Of a DNA stretch of 64,000 bases, positions 1 through 13,700 are shown one piece after another (the first letter of the stretch is position 1; every line of letters starts with the position of its first letter). The notes under the pieces were generated by a model. The model saw only the letters and a program-made list of their open reading frames with translations. It had not been told where the DNA came from and made no database searches. Location of the stretch: positions 3,748,001-3,812,000 of the forward strand of contig NC_087082.1 of the NCBI RefSeq assembly GCF_026151205.1, in the 5' to 3' direction. The position numbers and the translations under genes are program-made. The DNA is from Bolinopsis microptera. Its lineage: Eukaryota > Ctenophora > Tentaculata > Lobata > Bolinopsidae.

Positions 1-665
1 CCAAATATGCGCTGATGATTTTTCATAAACCAAAATTAGGAGATATATAAGAAAAATCATCATCAAAGAATTCCGAGGATATCTCTTTAAAACTCAACTC
101 CCAATACCTTTACTCAGCTGCTACAGACCTACAGAAAGAATAAATCTGATAAAAAACACGACAATCACTAGCATCAAATAAAATTCCTAAGCGTCTACTG
201 AAGTGTATCACAATACATCCACACAAACTTCGCTCGTTACATCCATACCCAAAACACATTCCCAATTCTGTACAAAAATAAAATATAACATTATATGTAA
301 AACCGGCACAGTTATAAGCCGGGAACACGCCCACGCGCGTGCACAAGTTTTTTTTAGTAAACAACGACAAATGAATTTAGTGAAAATCTACCCTCAAATA
401 CATACAATCATGACGAAAGATCAACATTCAACAATCAATGTGAAGTTTATCGGCAATTTGGTTGGAGTTTAGCCAATACTATCAAAAATTGAAACATTAT
501 CATTACAATCTATGTGAAAAAAACGTATAATTAAAGATCATTACATTATCAGAGCCTAGCAACGACCACACACACACACACCACAATTATTAATCCCCAC
601 TAATAATGGAATATACACGTGATACTACACATGGTGTACATCACTATTATTAACAGTGTAATCAC
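1..665. other. No gene recognised; probable 3' flank of NPC1
   Basis: AT-rich sequence downstream of the NPC1 stop codon on the minus strand. I see a short CA-dinucleotide tract near 570-582 and no coding frame that looks like a known protein. No clear minus-strand AATAAA was found, so the transcript end is not placed. The two short overlapping frames here have no recognisable motif. Confidence 0.4.
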
Positions 666-1717
666 TTAAACGGGGACACCATATTTAGCAGTGTTGCTAT
701 AGTCGATTTGATCGTAAACTTTAATACTCTGAGGACGATTTCTGGTACCGGTGTTGTCATTCATACTGACTACCACGCTGGCACCGCTTTTAGTGCTCTT
801 CAAGCTGCCCCCACTCCTTAGGGAGGTGGAGGGGCTTCTGGTAGCGCTGTTGTTGGGGGAGACTCTAGTTGCGTTAGCATCAATGTTCGAGTCACAGTGG
901 GTGGAGTTGTCTGTTTGCGTGACCAGCTTGTAAGATTGTAGGTTAGGGGACATGAAAGATGGGGATTCGGCTGGGTCGCAGGCGAACCGTGCTACGTTTA
1001 TCGGCGGAGAGACAGCTTCCTTGAGGTTAACACCGCTGTCTGTAGGACTGCGGTCGTTATCAGGCGTGCTGGTTTGTACTGCGTCGTACTTCGTGGAGTG
1101 AGCTTCGAAGTTATTGGTGAAGCCGATAAAGCTGAGAAGTGTGGGTAGGAAGACGAGCGAGTGAAGTGCACCCAGGATAACGATACCCAGATACATCCTA
1201 AAGTAGAAGATCTCAAATATCTGAGATTTAGCGAAGGCCAGCACGACGATTCCAACAAACTTTGTAAGTGTGATCCCACTTAGAACGGACGGACCAGTCC
1301 TAACCAGAGCATCGTAACTTTTATCCATCCTCCGATAGCCTTAGACTTGGTGAAACTTTTAACAATATGCGAGGAGAACTCCACCGAGATTCCTACACTC
1401 ATAACCAGATTTACTAAACTAACAGCGTTCAGAGTTATACCCCACAGGTACATCAGACCGAACATGTCTGCTGTGATCATAGCCACGGTAATGGTGATGA
1501 TGAGAGCAGGTCCCAGGTTGAATCCGAGGAGGATGAAGGACATGATGAAGACGGACATGATGCAGAGGAGGAGGTTAACGATTGTTTCGTCCTGGATAGT
1601 GAGGTACTGTTCGTAGAAGAGGTAGAAAACAGAGTATGGGTACACTGTCATGTTACCAACTTGGGAGGACATTTCATCTGCAATGTCTAGTGCTCGTTTG
1701 TACGCTGTTATGAAGTC
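666..1717 (-). CDS. NPC1: NPC1 last exon, with a one-base frameshift at about 1329
   Basis: Starts in phase 0 after a CAG acceptor with [16 protein letters not shown] and continues through [16 protein letters not shown] and [13 protein letters not shown]. At 1328-1330 the frame breaks: the following [18 protein letters not shown] is in another frame. One extra base there would restore exactly the spacing found in human NPC1 between SFT and the AL of EEAL (15 residues). After the break the protein reads through [15 protein letters not shown], a membrane helix, and a long serine/threonine/asparagine-rich tail to a stop at 666-668. The tail is much longer than in vertebrates and lacks a final dileucine (it ends KYGVPV). 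The break may be an assembly or sequencing indel, a polymorphism or real inactivation. Confidence 0.88.
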
Positions 1718-4700
1718 CTGAAATGATATACATAAATTAGCTATGTAAGGAGTATCAAATTAAGTAGGTATATCACACATTTAAAAACATAAATCGAAAA
1801 AATGTTTTACAGATCATGACCTTAATGACCTCAATGAAACTTCTCGAAAGTCATTAAATCCAGCACATTTTTTTGAGTAAACTTACAGCAGATTTATGAA
1901 GGGGAGTGTGGTAAGCTTGGAAGTAAGCACTCTGTATAGCGACTGGTTGATCAGAATCTTTCTGCCTTCCGTACGCGAACTCCACAGCGTCAGCGTAGAG
2001 GGCGTGGCCTCCCTTCGCGCAGTATTCAGCGTTAGGGTTATCGTTCAGGAAGGAGGGCAGGTGCTGGAAAAATAGATTCGAGGGCGGCCTTTCACCATCT
2101 GAGGAAGTAGTCCGTGTGAAAATACACATAAGACATTTGTTAAATAAATATTATTATTTAGCGCAAATGGCACTAACCACGAATAAAACTCTGCCCATTA
2201 AACTTTAATAATAAATTTCTTCTAACTAACCTGATTTCTTGAGGCAAGGATAACACGTGCTAGTTCTGTCAGTAGAAGGACAGAAAGTACCGTTGAAGTA
2301 TATCCTGCAACATTCAAATGTTGGGTCTAACCATGAGAAGTAATCGTCCAGCCATGAGTTGGGAGGGGTAGCTGAAGTGATGGGATAAGGTTAGGATTAT
2401 ATCACCACTTCACCAGCATGTCGGATTACCGAGAATTCCATTAAAATATGAGGACTTGGCACTCCCTTAGCTAACAAGACAATCGAAATTAGAGTGATTC
2501 TAACAATAGGATAACTTACCAATAGTTGAGTAGTTGCTGATCGTAGACTGTCGCTTGAGGTAATTGAGAGCGCTGGTTGCGTTACAAGATCTCCCCATGC
2601 AAATCTCATCTTGCGCTGCTCGCTTTGGGAATCTCTGCCACGTGTCACCTACGAGTCAGAGTATAAATACGGAGCAAGTTTGTACATTAAACAACATCAA
2701 ATGAATTCATTAACAAATGCATTAAATAGGGTAACGTTGGGCCACATATTTTTAATAGAACAAAATTACCTTTGTTATGAAAGACGAAGTATACAGGGGG
2801 TCCCACTCTAAGCTGACTGAATATGTCACGGTAGTAATCTCCTAGATAACTGTCGTGGGGTAGAGCCACGGTCTGGTCTAATCCTATATCTATACGGTTC
2901 ATCATCCCGATACTTGCACAGGAGATGAAGATGAAGAACGCTACAACAGCCCCTCTCAGGCATTTTGAGGAGAACAGAGCAGGGGCCCAGTATTTCTCTA
3001 TAGCAACTGAAAATTGAAAAAGGGTTAGTTCCAAATGAAATACATAGTAGTTAAACTTTCATTGCCAATACACATCACTTAAATCAAAGAATTTAAGATT
3101 TGAATTTGTTTAAAATATAGAAGTTGGTTTAAATTGGAGATGTGCCTTAAACCAATAAGGACTCACCAGCGACAACACCCTTTTTGCTAGACTTGTTTTC
3201 TACTTCTTCATTTCTTAAGCAACAGAAACAGTCGTATCTTCCACTCAACTGTCGCTTCAAATCCCAAGTGATGACCTGTAATTGGGATTTGTTAATTACA
3301 TAACATATAGTGTTGAAATGTTCCTTCAAAGAAGGCTTGTACTTTAGCTAGTGATCATTAATACTTTATAAATACATTATAGATACATTATACATTATAT
3401 ACTTTACAAGGATGGTAAATGCGTTTTGGGGAGACTACGCGTAGGTACTACGCATACGTATTTCCCGATGATAAATTACGTATTTCAAATTAAGTTGCAG
3501 TAACGCGCGAAAATCTATATATAAATATTACATTACAGTATATGGAATCGTGGCCTAATTGGTTAATACGCTAGCTCCATATCAGCAGATTGCGAGTTCG
3601 AGACTCGGATAGGATAATTTTTTCCCATACTTTTTAGCAATTATGAATAACTAATGAATAACTAAAAATACCTCTGTAATATAACTAGCAAGGTGAAATG
3701 AAATCGTCATCCGGCCGAAAAATTTATTATAGCCGTTTTAAAAGTTTATTATAGCCGTTTTTTCTTTCCAGGCTGGATTCCTAGTCACTTTTTAAACTTA
3801 TGCCACTGGGAAGTCCGTGTTAATCCGGTAACCGGTTTCAAAATTCAAGCAAGAGAGACTTGTGATCTTAGTCTGCGAATATTGTAATAGATAAAAATGC
3901 ACTGGAACTGGGTCTCGGTTGAAAGTCTATTCCTCGAGGGAGGCATAACTGCTTTATAACCTGAGAAGCTCTGCTTTGCAGCAGACTGACTGATTGGTTG
4001 GTTCAGCATAAGAATAGCAAGTCGCTGCAGCGTTTTCATTCGAGCACCGTGAAGTCTCCAAAACGACTGTCAGTATTGCTATATTAATATACCACTGGGC
4101 CAGCGACGCACGCGCAAATATCACTAATCTGTAATCACGTATTTCGAAAGAGATACGCGCGTATTTTGAAAAATTTTACCATCAAAGAATTTAAGCGCCA
4201 AATTTTGCCGTATTTCACGTATTTCTTAGAATTTTTGAATACGGCGTATTTACAGGCGATTTTTTGACGTATTTACCATCGATGATACTTTATACATACA
4301 TTATAGAGGAAAGACTAGCAATTGTAATTTTCAGTATGATTCACATATTATTATAAGTGGGTAAAATGAGGAGAACTGACCGATAGGAAAGCAGTACACT
4401 GTAACAGGAAGTTTATAAAGACTGCAAGAGCTGCGTAGAGTGAGAAGTTCTTAACAGCCGGCATAGTGGAGAGAGCACCAAGAGAGAAGGCAACTGTTTC
4501 ACAGCACCCAGATAAGAGCATACTCGGTCCTATCCTGCCAAACACTATCGAGATCTGGACAAAGGAAGGGTTAGTCTTCTAAAGTATAAAGTTCAAAGAG
4601 TTCTAATTTTAAAAATATGTTTTCCAACTGTTTGCAAGAATGCTAAATTAAGATCAAAATAAAAACCAACCTGTTGAGGAACGTTAGATACAGATTTAGG

Positions 4701-7700
4701 AGGGTCTTTTTGTAGAGCTTGTACCAGGATATAGATATTATCTACTCCAACAGCCAACACGAGGAATGGTACAACCTCAATGACGATAAGAGTAGCCTCC
4801 CATCCGAAGAAGGAGAAGATACCAAGCGAGCAAGCAACAGAGCAGAGTACGATGATAACACCAGCCAACCCAACTACTGATTTAGCTTGGATAATGTTGG
4901 AGGAGCAGGAGAATTGGAGTTTACCCAGGGTCAGCGAGACGTATCTGAGGGAGGGTGTGTTCTTATGGTGCTAGGAGTGGGGTCATAATAGTGATATTTT
5001 ATTCCAACTTAATGTTTTAATTTTTTTAATAATAATTAAACTTTAAATTATTTTGTTTTGTATTCTATGGAGGACTAGAAGTGTACAGTTGCATGTCAGT
5101 TAGGGTGGAGACTCACATGAACATGAGAACGTAACTGATAAAAACAGTATAGAGATCCTGGAAACTGCTCTCTGAGATCTCGTCTTCTATAGCCCGCTCA
5201 GCGCTGAAACTCACTTTTATCTTGTCGTTCGAGTATTTCTGCGGGTAGGAGGACGCTGGTTAACATTAGTTGCAGGGAAACAAACATGCTCATAAATTGA
5301 AACCCATTGTTCTTCGAACAAAAAGTTTTGACTCATCTTCATCACCAGAATTAAGACTATTCTTTACCTTCATGTAATTAAGAAACTCTTTCTCCCACGC
5401 CAGAGCGGCAGTATTGTTAGTCAGATGATTGTTGAGAGGTATTGTTATCAGAATACTCTCAGCTGACTCGAAGTTTTCTCCGTTGTACCCTCCGTATACC
5501 AGGTTAGTTATGGCAGGTCCTCCGAACAACCCAATACAGGGAATACCTGTGTTAGCTCCGTCCATTGGGGATAGGTAGTTCCTGAAAGGAGGAGTTGGTT
5601 AGTTGGGTCCGAGAGTTGAGATAATATTTGGAACAGCAGAAGATGTGAACTAAGATATTAAATCAAACTAAATGATTTAATTTGCCCTAAGTTTTGCTGA
5701 ATTTGTTAAGTCACGTGGTTGACATGTACCTGGCACAGTAGTACATGTGGTCCAGGTAGTTCTTACTCCCTCTCTCAATATTCAAGTTATCCTGACTGTT
5801 TTGGAACCACTGTAAAGGAGATACTATCGCACAGTTGTTGTTGTCTGGAGCTAGTGGCTTGTAACACACATCCTGAAGATAGCGAGTATTATTAGGTGAA
5901 ACGTCAAATAGTGATCGGTGAATACGTTAGTACAATTAGCAGAAACAGCTCAGAATTAAAGCAGACGGAGCATAATGAATCTAAGAAGTCCAGTCAGTCA
6001 GTTAGTCATATTAAAGACTCATTATCTGGTTACTGCAAATAGTCTGATACTTCTGAGACTTATCACAGGCCTTTTCAATGATTGTAACTTTCAAAAAATG
6101 CAAAAGGCAAACTAGTTATTACGGGCATAAGCTTATTCAAGCTTCTGAAATCAGAAAAATCAAACGATTTTCAGGTAAAAAACGAAAAGTGATATTATCT
6201 ACACACCTCTAGAGATACGGTCTGACCGTTACTTTTTGCAGTGATGTTAACAAGAATGTTCTGAAGAGTCATTGCCTCGGTTAACACTTCCTTCGAGAGC
6301 ACTGATCCAAACTTCACATTCTCATGCCGCTTTGCTGCCACTTTATACTCTTCTGGCTCTTGTCCATTTGGTTTTATCACAACCTGAGATATTATTAATT
6401 TACTACGAGTTACGTAATGGCGCTTTGAAATGGTTAAGTGCGATATATCGTAAGTGTGAAAGTGTGATATTCTTTAGCAAGTAAGGAAATAACCGTTTTG
6501 TTCAGCATCGATACCTGAATCTTGGTAGGCGAGCAGTGTGAATGGTGGAACATGAAATGTTTGAGAGCCGAGTGAGATGATGAGTGTTGATATAACCGCT
6601 ACCTGAGTAGTTCGGTAGAAGGGGGTAAAGTGGTGGTCAAAGAAGTCCTTCTGTTGGCGGGCGGTGCTGGTGGAAGAGGACCACAGTTTAACAGGGTCAG
6701 TTGTTATCTTGAAGTAGGACAGTCCCGATGTGAACACTGCAACTCCCAGTATGGAACCTGGGTATTGACGTTTAGAGGTGCCGGATAGTCTTATGACGAT
6801 TAAGCAATTCTATTTATTTTACTAAACTTGGAGCTTAACATCTGTTAACACATTCCTATGGTATCAGCACGAACGTTGCTGGACTAATGCCGGCGTTTGT
6901 AACTATCTTAGACCCAGTAAGTGGACCAACTCTGTGGACGTACGTGATGGACCTACGGGTACAAGTTTGATATGTTTAGGGTGTTACTGGACTTACCGAT
7001 CATGCACTTTCCGGGATGTCTGCAACAGATACTGGACCAGATGTGGAAGCCGTTAGCAATGATAGTGTCAATAGTCAGTCCCTTGGACACCATCTTGTGT
7101 CCTATTTTCTTGACCAGACCACGTTTAATATCACCGATACTACTGCCACTGTCCATTGAGTCAGAGTCTCCTCTCCTTACGTAACGGTTATAGGCCCATC
7201 TTACCAGGCAGTGAAGTCCTGAAAAAGGAGGAGTTTAGAAACTGGTTGTGTTTAAAGTGTTGGCCGAGAGTTTTAAAATCATAGAACGTGAAATTGCTAT
7301 TTTTTCCAAATAAGGGAAATATTAAACATGTATTTGTTTGGAGACAAAAAAATTTGTTTAATTGATGGCGCCGTGATGAGCCGATAAAACATGTCGAGAA
7401 AACATCACATAATCAGATTACGTTGATGTTTTCCTAATCTTTGTTATGACAACGCCCAACGATAATCAGCTCATTTGAAGTTCGCAACACCTTTATACGA
7501 ACACGCTATTGACTATTGCGTAATGGACCGATATAGTCACACAGCGTGCGGAGAGTATTGAGTATTGTAATGAGAGTTTAACACGCCATACGATGAGATG
7601 ATTTACTTTTGTTTCTGATAACAATGTGAGGTAGGGAGAGAGGAGGAACAAAGGTCATCGGGATCGAATAAAGTTGGAGAATCAGGCTATTGTATTTCAT

Positions 7701-10700
7701 TATGTATTGTGATGCTGGTGACAAATGACAAAGAGGTTTTAGCCATGTAAATTGATAGATTGTTGTGAATGGAGTTGGTTAATATCCAGCGTGCAACATA
7801 TTATTCCAAATAGATATGAAAGGTTGTGATAATATAGTACATGCTAACCTATAAGAAAGGCGAGGAGAAGGTATAGAGCTCCCATGATAGCAGTAATTCC
7901 GTCCAGTCCGAGGATCTGGAAGGGCTCAGTGGGGGGAGGCGCTGTTACCATCATCTCGTTCTTACAAGCCTCCGAGCAGTCGTCACACGTACATGCTTCC
8001 TCTCCCTGTAACGTGGCAACTGTTAGATCCTTTCTAGTGAGTGAGTGACATTTTGACGAGAGTTAGCCTGGGAATGCGAGATTAGCCTGGGAATGCAAGA
8101 TTAGCCTGGGAATGCGAGATTAGCCTGGGAATGCGAGATTAACCTGGGAATACGAGATCAAGTGATCAAAACTGGACACAGTTAGAATCATCTCAAGAAG
8201 TAGAAAGTCTAGTTACCTCGGGAGTTGGTTCCCAGCAGTGGGTGAGAACTTCAGCTTTGAGCGGGGTGATTTCAACTGATCTGGAGTTACCGACATAGTA
8301 ATCAGTGAAGTAGGGTGCACGGGCGCCGGTGCTGTTGTCTCCTAACGTTTTCAATAGTCGCTGCAAGCAAAATGTATGTTAGATATTAGTAGGTCAGCGG
8401 TGCTTGACAATAGAACTTTTCCATATCATGTTTTCTGGAGAATTCCAGTCGAGGAATTTACAACTGGTCATTACTCATTAGGCACTATCATAGTGGTTTT
8501 GATTTCTTCAGAATGCATAAATCACGCCATTCTGAGCATACCTCAAGATTCAATGGTCTTATTCTACTCACCACGTATGTGCAGTCCATATCAGCGCAGA
8601 TCATTCCAATAGCACTCAACCCAAAACTAGTCACTTCTCTACAACTGTCAAATAATTTGACGGCGTACTCTTTGGTAAGAGAGGTTCGGTATGATCGGGC
8701 AGCAAGTGGTCCAGCAGTTGTGGGGAAAGTTTCTGGAATCTGGGGAATACCTTTATTAAAACAATCCGTTTAGCATATTGTTTTTCTTTGGTTCAAAAGA
8801 TTTTGTTACCATTGAAACTTAATCGCCTACAATTTCAATTAGCGGACTAATGGAGTAGATCAGCAATTCTGCCGGATTAGATTGCAGAATTACGTGATGG
8901 ACAGTACACACAGAGAAATTATAAGATGTAACATTGTGATGTAATACCTCCATAAAGGTACTCTGATCAGGGCTGCACATCTGCTGACAAAGGATCGTTC
9001 TAAAGTTAGCCCAGCAAGCTGCGCAGTTAGCCAACAGATTAGCTGCCAGTTTAATTTTCTCCGCAAACTCCTTGATCTGAGTAGAGTCACAGCAAACGGG
9101 CTGGTTCTGGAACATCGGACAGAAATCCTGAAATTATGTTTAAATGAAGTCATTGGTCAAGAAATGATGTAATTGTAATGTTATCTCCTGGTATATGGGG
9201 TATTATTCATTATTATTAAATATTCCTAAGATGCATTCCGATTCAATTAGAATATTGAGATGATCCAATTTGACAAGCACAGCTCAAGTTCATTACAGAT
9301 GATCATTGACGTAGTACGTATGAATTACGAAAGGAACGCCTTGTCATAGTTAGTCACGAAACCATTCATGGCCTCATGGGCTTCTGATCTGATTTGCAAC
9401 ATCAAATTTGATCGTACGATCTATCGCGAGATATATCAGGCTTCAGAACGCGCGTAGATTGCGCGTTCAGAAAATAATGTCACTATAGACGAAACTCACC
9501 GCGCCAGCCGCATATTGAAATTGAAGATTTATAAAGTTACGAGGACGGAAAATTTCGACAAGTTGAGTATGTCATGGAGTTGCCCCACCTTAAACTTATC
9601 AGGAAAACGATCACGACTGGTTTACGGGTAGTGCCAAATTCGCAAAATGTATGTCCCACTTTCAATCAAAATCGGATTCCATTCTACCGTGTGGCAGGTA
9701 AGAATAATTGGTTAACAAGACATGTGACTTGTTTGTGTTTATTTTGCCTGCCGACACTCCACAGCGGTAATTATTAATTAGCGCCGCATTCCAGAGGACA
9801 TGGACAAATGGCATGTGCAACGAACTAATAATAATATGTTCATGTTAAAAACGGTATGGGGGAACATATTCCCCTGGAAGTTGCTGTTCTAACCTCTGCA
9901 CTAAGATTATGATAACTAATACAGTTCATGATATCGTTATGAATGACTGGTTAGTGGTTATATGCGAATGTCTTGCAGATACCATTAGCTCACGCATTAT
10001 GAGTATAATAATGCAAAAACATATATTAATCGCGTCATTGCCGATAAAAGAACTCTCTTTCTAAAGATTCAGTGCAAGCCATCTAAAGCGAGTTCATTAG
10101 CTAGGTTTCTTCTCCGGGAGAAGTTCTCCCAAGTCAATATGGAAATATTACCAAGATCACTAGCTCCAAAATTACATCCGTACAATCCCAACATGAACCG
10201 ATATATATGCATACATACTAGATTCTAAACCAGTTAAGTTTTGCTTCAGACGCTGTTATGTGTTAAATGTATCTCAACGCAACTGTTTACTGATTGACCC
10301 AGATCGACGAATGACAACATTACAAGTTTCCTCTGGCTTCAGAATTCATAAATTAAACTTAAACATAAAATTGTGTGCCTTCCTTGTCGATAATAATTGC
10401 TAGTTTATTCATTCAAGTCTACGATATTAGTTTACTTAGTATAAATCTGGTAAATCTAATAAAATAACCAGTATTTTTAACGTGAGTATATTTTCTCAGG
10501 AAAATTTGGTGCTATCACTACATTCGAACCCTAATAAGATCTTGGCAAGAGACCATTTCCTGTTCAAAATCATTACCTAAGCCCTGATAATGGTTATCTT
10601 CAGTATTCAAATTATGACCAGGTATCTTATCTAATTATGAGTACAATGGTTTCAATTTTCGGAGGAACATCAAAGTTTGTGCCAAAATTTCCTGTTATTT

Positions 10701-13700
10701 ATAATATAGGACTTGTTACAACTTGTTTATTCATCCGAGCCTACGACGTTCTATATCCAAGTACAATTCAGGCGAATTCAAGTAACGAGTAAATTTAACG
10801 AAATATTCTCAGTACTTGATAACGTCTCCCGTGTCTTATCTCCGAATTAACACGATGACCAGATATCTTATCTTCGTTTGAATGCCATGGTTCGAAAAGT
10901 CACGACCATTGTGGTGAGACTTGAAGTCTCACGGAGATTCAACACGGGCTCGACTCGATTTTAGAGTTCACAAACGGGAGAAATTCGATATCGCGATAAA
11001 ATTCTCTAGAGAGTTGAAATTCAGGTCAAACAGCGTAATATGTTGTTTACGGTTTTGATTTAACATTATTACCGATGTCATGAAATCAACCGGCCACTTT
11101 TGATTAGATTTACTTGAACACTGGTAGACTGGCACAAGTCCCTGATAAATTCGCGTCTGTACCAATCAAAAAGTCTGTCAGTATTTTCCGCAGAAAATTG
11201 ACAAAATAGCAGACATTTCTCAGCCCACACCGTACAGATCTGTCTTCCTTGACTGTCACGTGCTCATCGCAAAGCCTAATTGTTTCCTAATTAAATAATC
11301 AAAATCATACGATCCGTCACAATAGATCTGTGAGAAGCGTGAAGTACAATTTCCTCTTAAAATCAGCTGATTTTATCGCAGACGTTTTTAACGAGATAAT
11401 TTCAACTCTACGGAGTAAAAAGTGTCAAAAAATTGATAAAAAAGTCGCAGGTTTGATTGCTGTTATTATAATTACGGTACGTCTGGAAAATTTAGAGGAA
11501 ATTTAGGGAAAATTGATAAGATTCTCTACTTCTGGTTAAGTACAATGAGGTGATTTGAAGAGATATTCTGTGGAATTGAGGGTTGAGTAGTGGGAGTAGT
11601 TAGGGTTCCGCTAAATCTGGCTCAGCTCTGAATGATGACTCGATTGTGGATCGGTATGCTTTGTGTAGATGTACTGTGTACATCAGAGACAAATCCTAGA
11701 AGACAATATACCTAGATAAGAAGTTAGTGCTCAGCAGAAGGTTTGGAGCTGGTTAAATCATGGCATATTGTGCCCAGCTAGATCACTACTCAGTACCCAG
11801 CTAGATCACTACTCAGTACTCAGCTAGATCACTACTCAGTACTCAGCTAGATCACTGCACTTTATGGTTAATTAACTCAGGGGCATTCCAACAATTTCTA
11901 TTGACAGATACTAAATATGTCCAGCGCGACTCAACCTGATCAAAGTTTCCAAACCTTACAACAAAAGTGCAACCGAAGCACTTGAGCGAAGCTGTCTGAG
12001 CTCAACAGGGATAAAAAAGGTCAAGTAGCTGGTCAGTGACAGTGTAAGTGAGGAGTAAGTGACGATTGGAAGGACTTGTTAACTTACACCACCGTCCTCA
12101 GTTTACTGATTGTAACTATTCTGGTACTTATTAAGGTTTACAAGCCTCTCAACACGTCAGACCCGTTAGGGTTATAACTTTATAATGTCTTACTACTACT
12201 ATAATGGCTTTGTGCGAGAGTGTGCTAGGAGGGGAGATGTGTGATTAACTGTAACATTGTCTCTTACCATTCAACATCTAAAGTCGGGAATAATAAATCA
12301 AGGGGATATCAAGGGGATATCAATGTGGAATAATACGGTTTTTGTGTCGATGTTTGAGATATTTGCAGCATTTGTATACGATCTGTCAAGTTGAAGGCCA
12401 TAAAACTTGTGAATTCAAGTTGCTACCCGCCAGACAATACAATCATGGGATATATATTGATTGAGGCTGTCGTATTAATGTCGGTATTGGTTGGAAATCT
12501 AGAGAAAATCCAGATCTACATTAACTTTCATGTACTGTGTACGGCTGCACGAGAAAATATATAAGTCCACAAGTTGCTATGGTCTTCGAATAATGCGCAG
12601 ATGTATTTTTGTCAATTCTCTGATGTAGCATGCACTGCACATTAAAAATTTCGTATGTCTCGTTAAAACAGCAAGTGCAGAAAATTTCGGGTCAATTTGT
12701 TAAACTTTTCCAAAAACAAGACCGCCGTTTGCCGTACAGTGAGTAAGAATTCCATCAGCTTTCTACATGTACTGTTTAGGACATGTTATATGGACTACAC
12801 CACTTTCGCTTTCTTGGTCTAGAGGGAGAATTTGGAGGATAGAGCAGTGCTCTCTTATCTTACTCTCTGTAATAAGCATGCAAATGACGAGCTCTTAGTT
12901 GCTGTCAGAAGTCACATACTAATTCATAATAAAATTGAAAGGAGACCTAACAATCTAATACCCAAATTTTATACCCAAATTAATACTCAAGTCTTATGCT
13001 CAGATTTTTCAATTTGTGGCGAGATTTTGGGTGATTGGAAAGCCTAGAATTACTTATACATAATTTCAAGTTATAATTACCAAATCACGGAATCAACCAG
13101 CGTGCCGGGTAAACGCGCATGACCAATTTGTTCTTGTACAAAATATAACCACTAACCAGAACATGCTATATTCAGCACATGAAGTAGCAGGGAACAAGCA
13201 CATCCTGTACTGAGTTTAACCAATTATATCAACTAAACCAGCGGTTCTAGAGAACTACCAGTTCATAATAATGTTTACACAATAATGCGGCTACAGTGTG
13301 TGATGTGGAAATTTGGTGTTCTGTTGTTCTTAATGGTATAATATCAACTGGCCAGTTAATACTACTTCCTGTCACTCTGAAATAGAAGAAATATTGGTGC
13401 ACAGTGCACATGCTCGGTATAAGTGTTAGCATACTTTAGTCAATATTTTACTATGCCTATTTGACGGAACCAAATTAAGCAAATGTCCACACTTTATAAA
13501 TTTAGATAAATTTACAGGACATTCTTCAGAATTTGAAGGAACACAATAATCGGGTAATATTGAGTCGTTAAGAGGGCTTGCAAAGGCAGTTGTAAGGTTC
13601 AATAACTCGAATGAGACTCAGATTTAAGTGCTAAGCATACCATTGCTTATGACTGCCCTTCAATAATTCCCAACCACGTACGACTCAACAGAAACTCGTG

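Noticed and set aside
3545-3615. Functional tRNA gene
   Set aside because: Box-like motifs are present, but the acceptor stem does not pair and the anticodon loop lacks T33.
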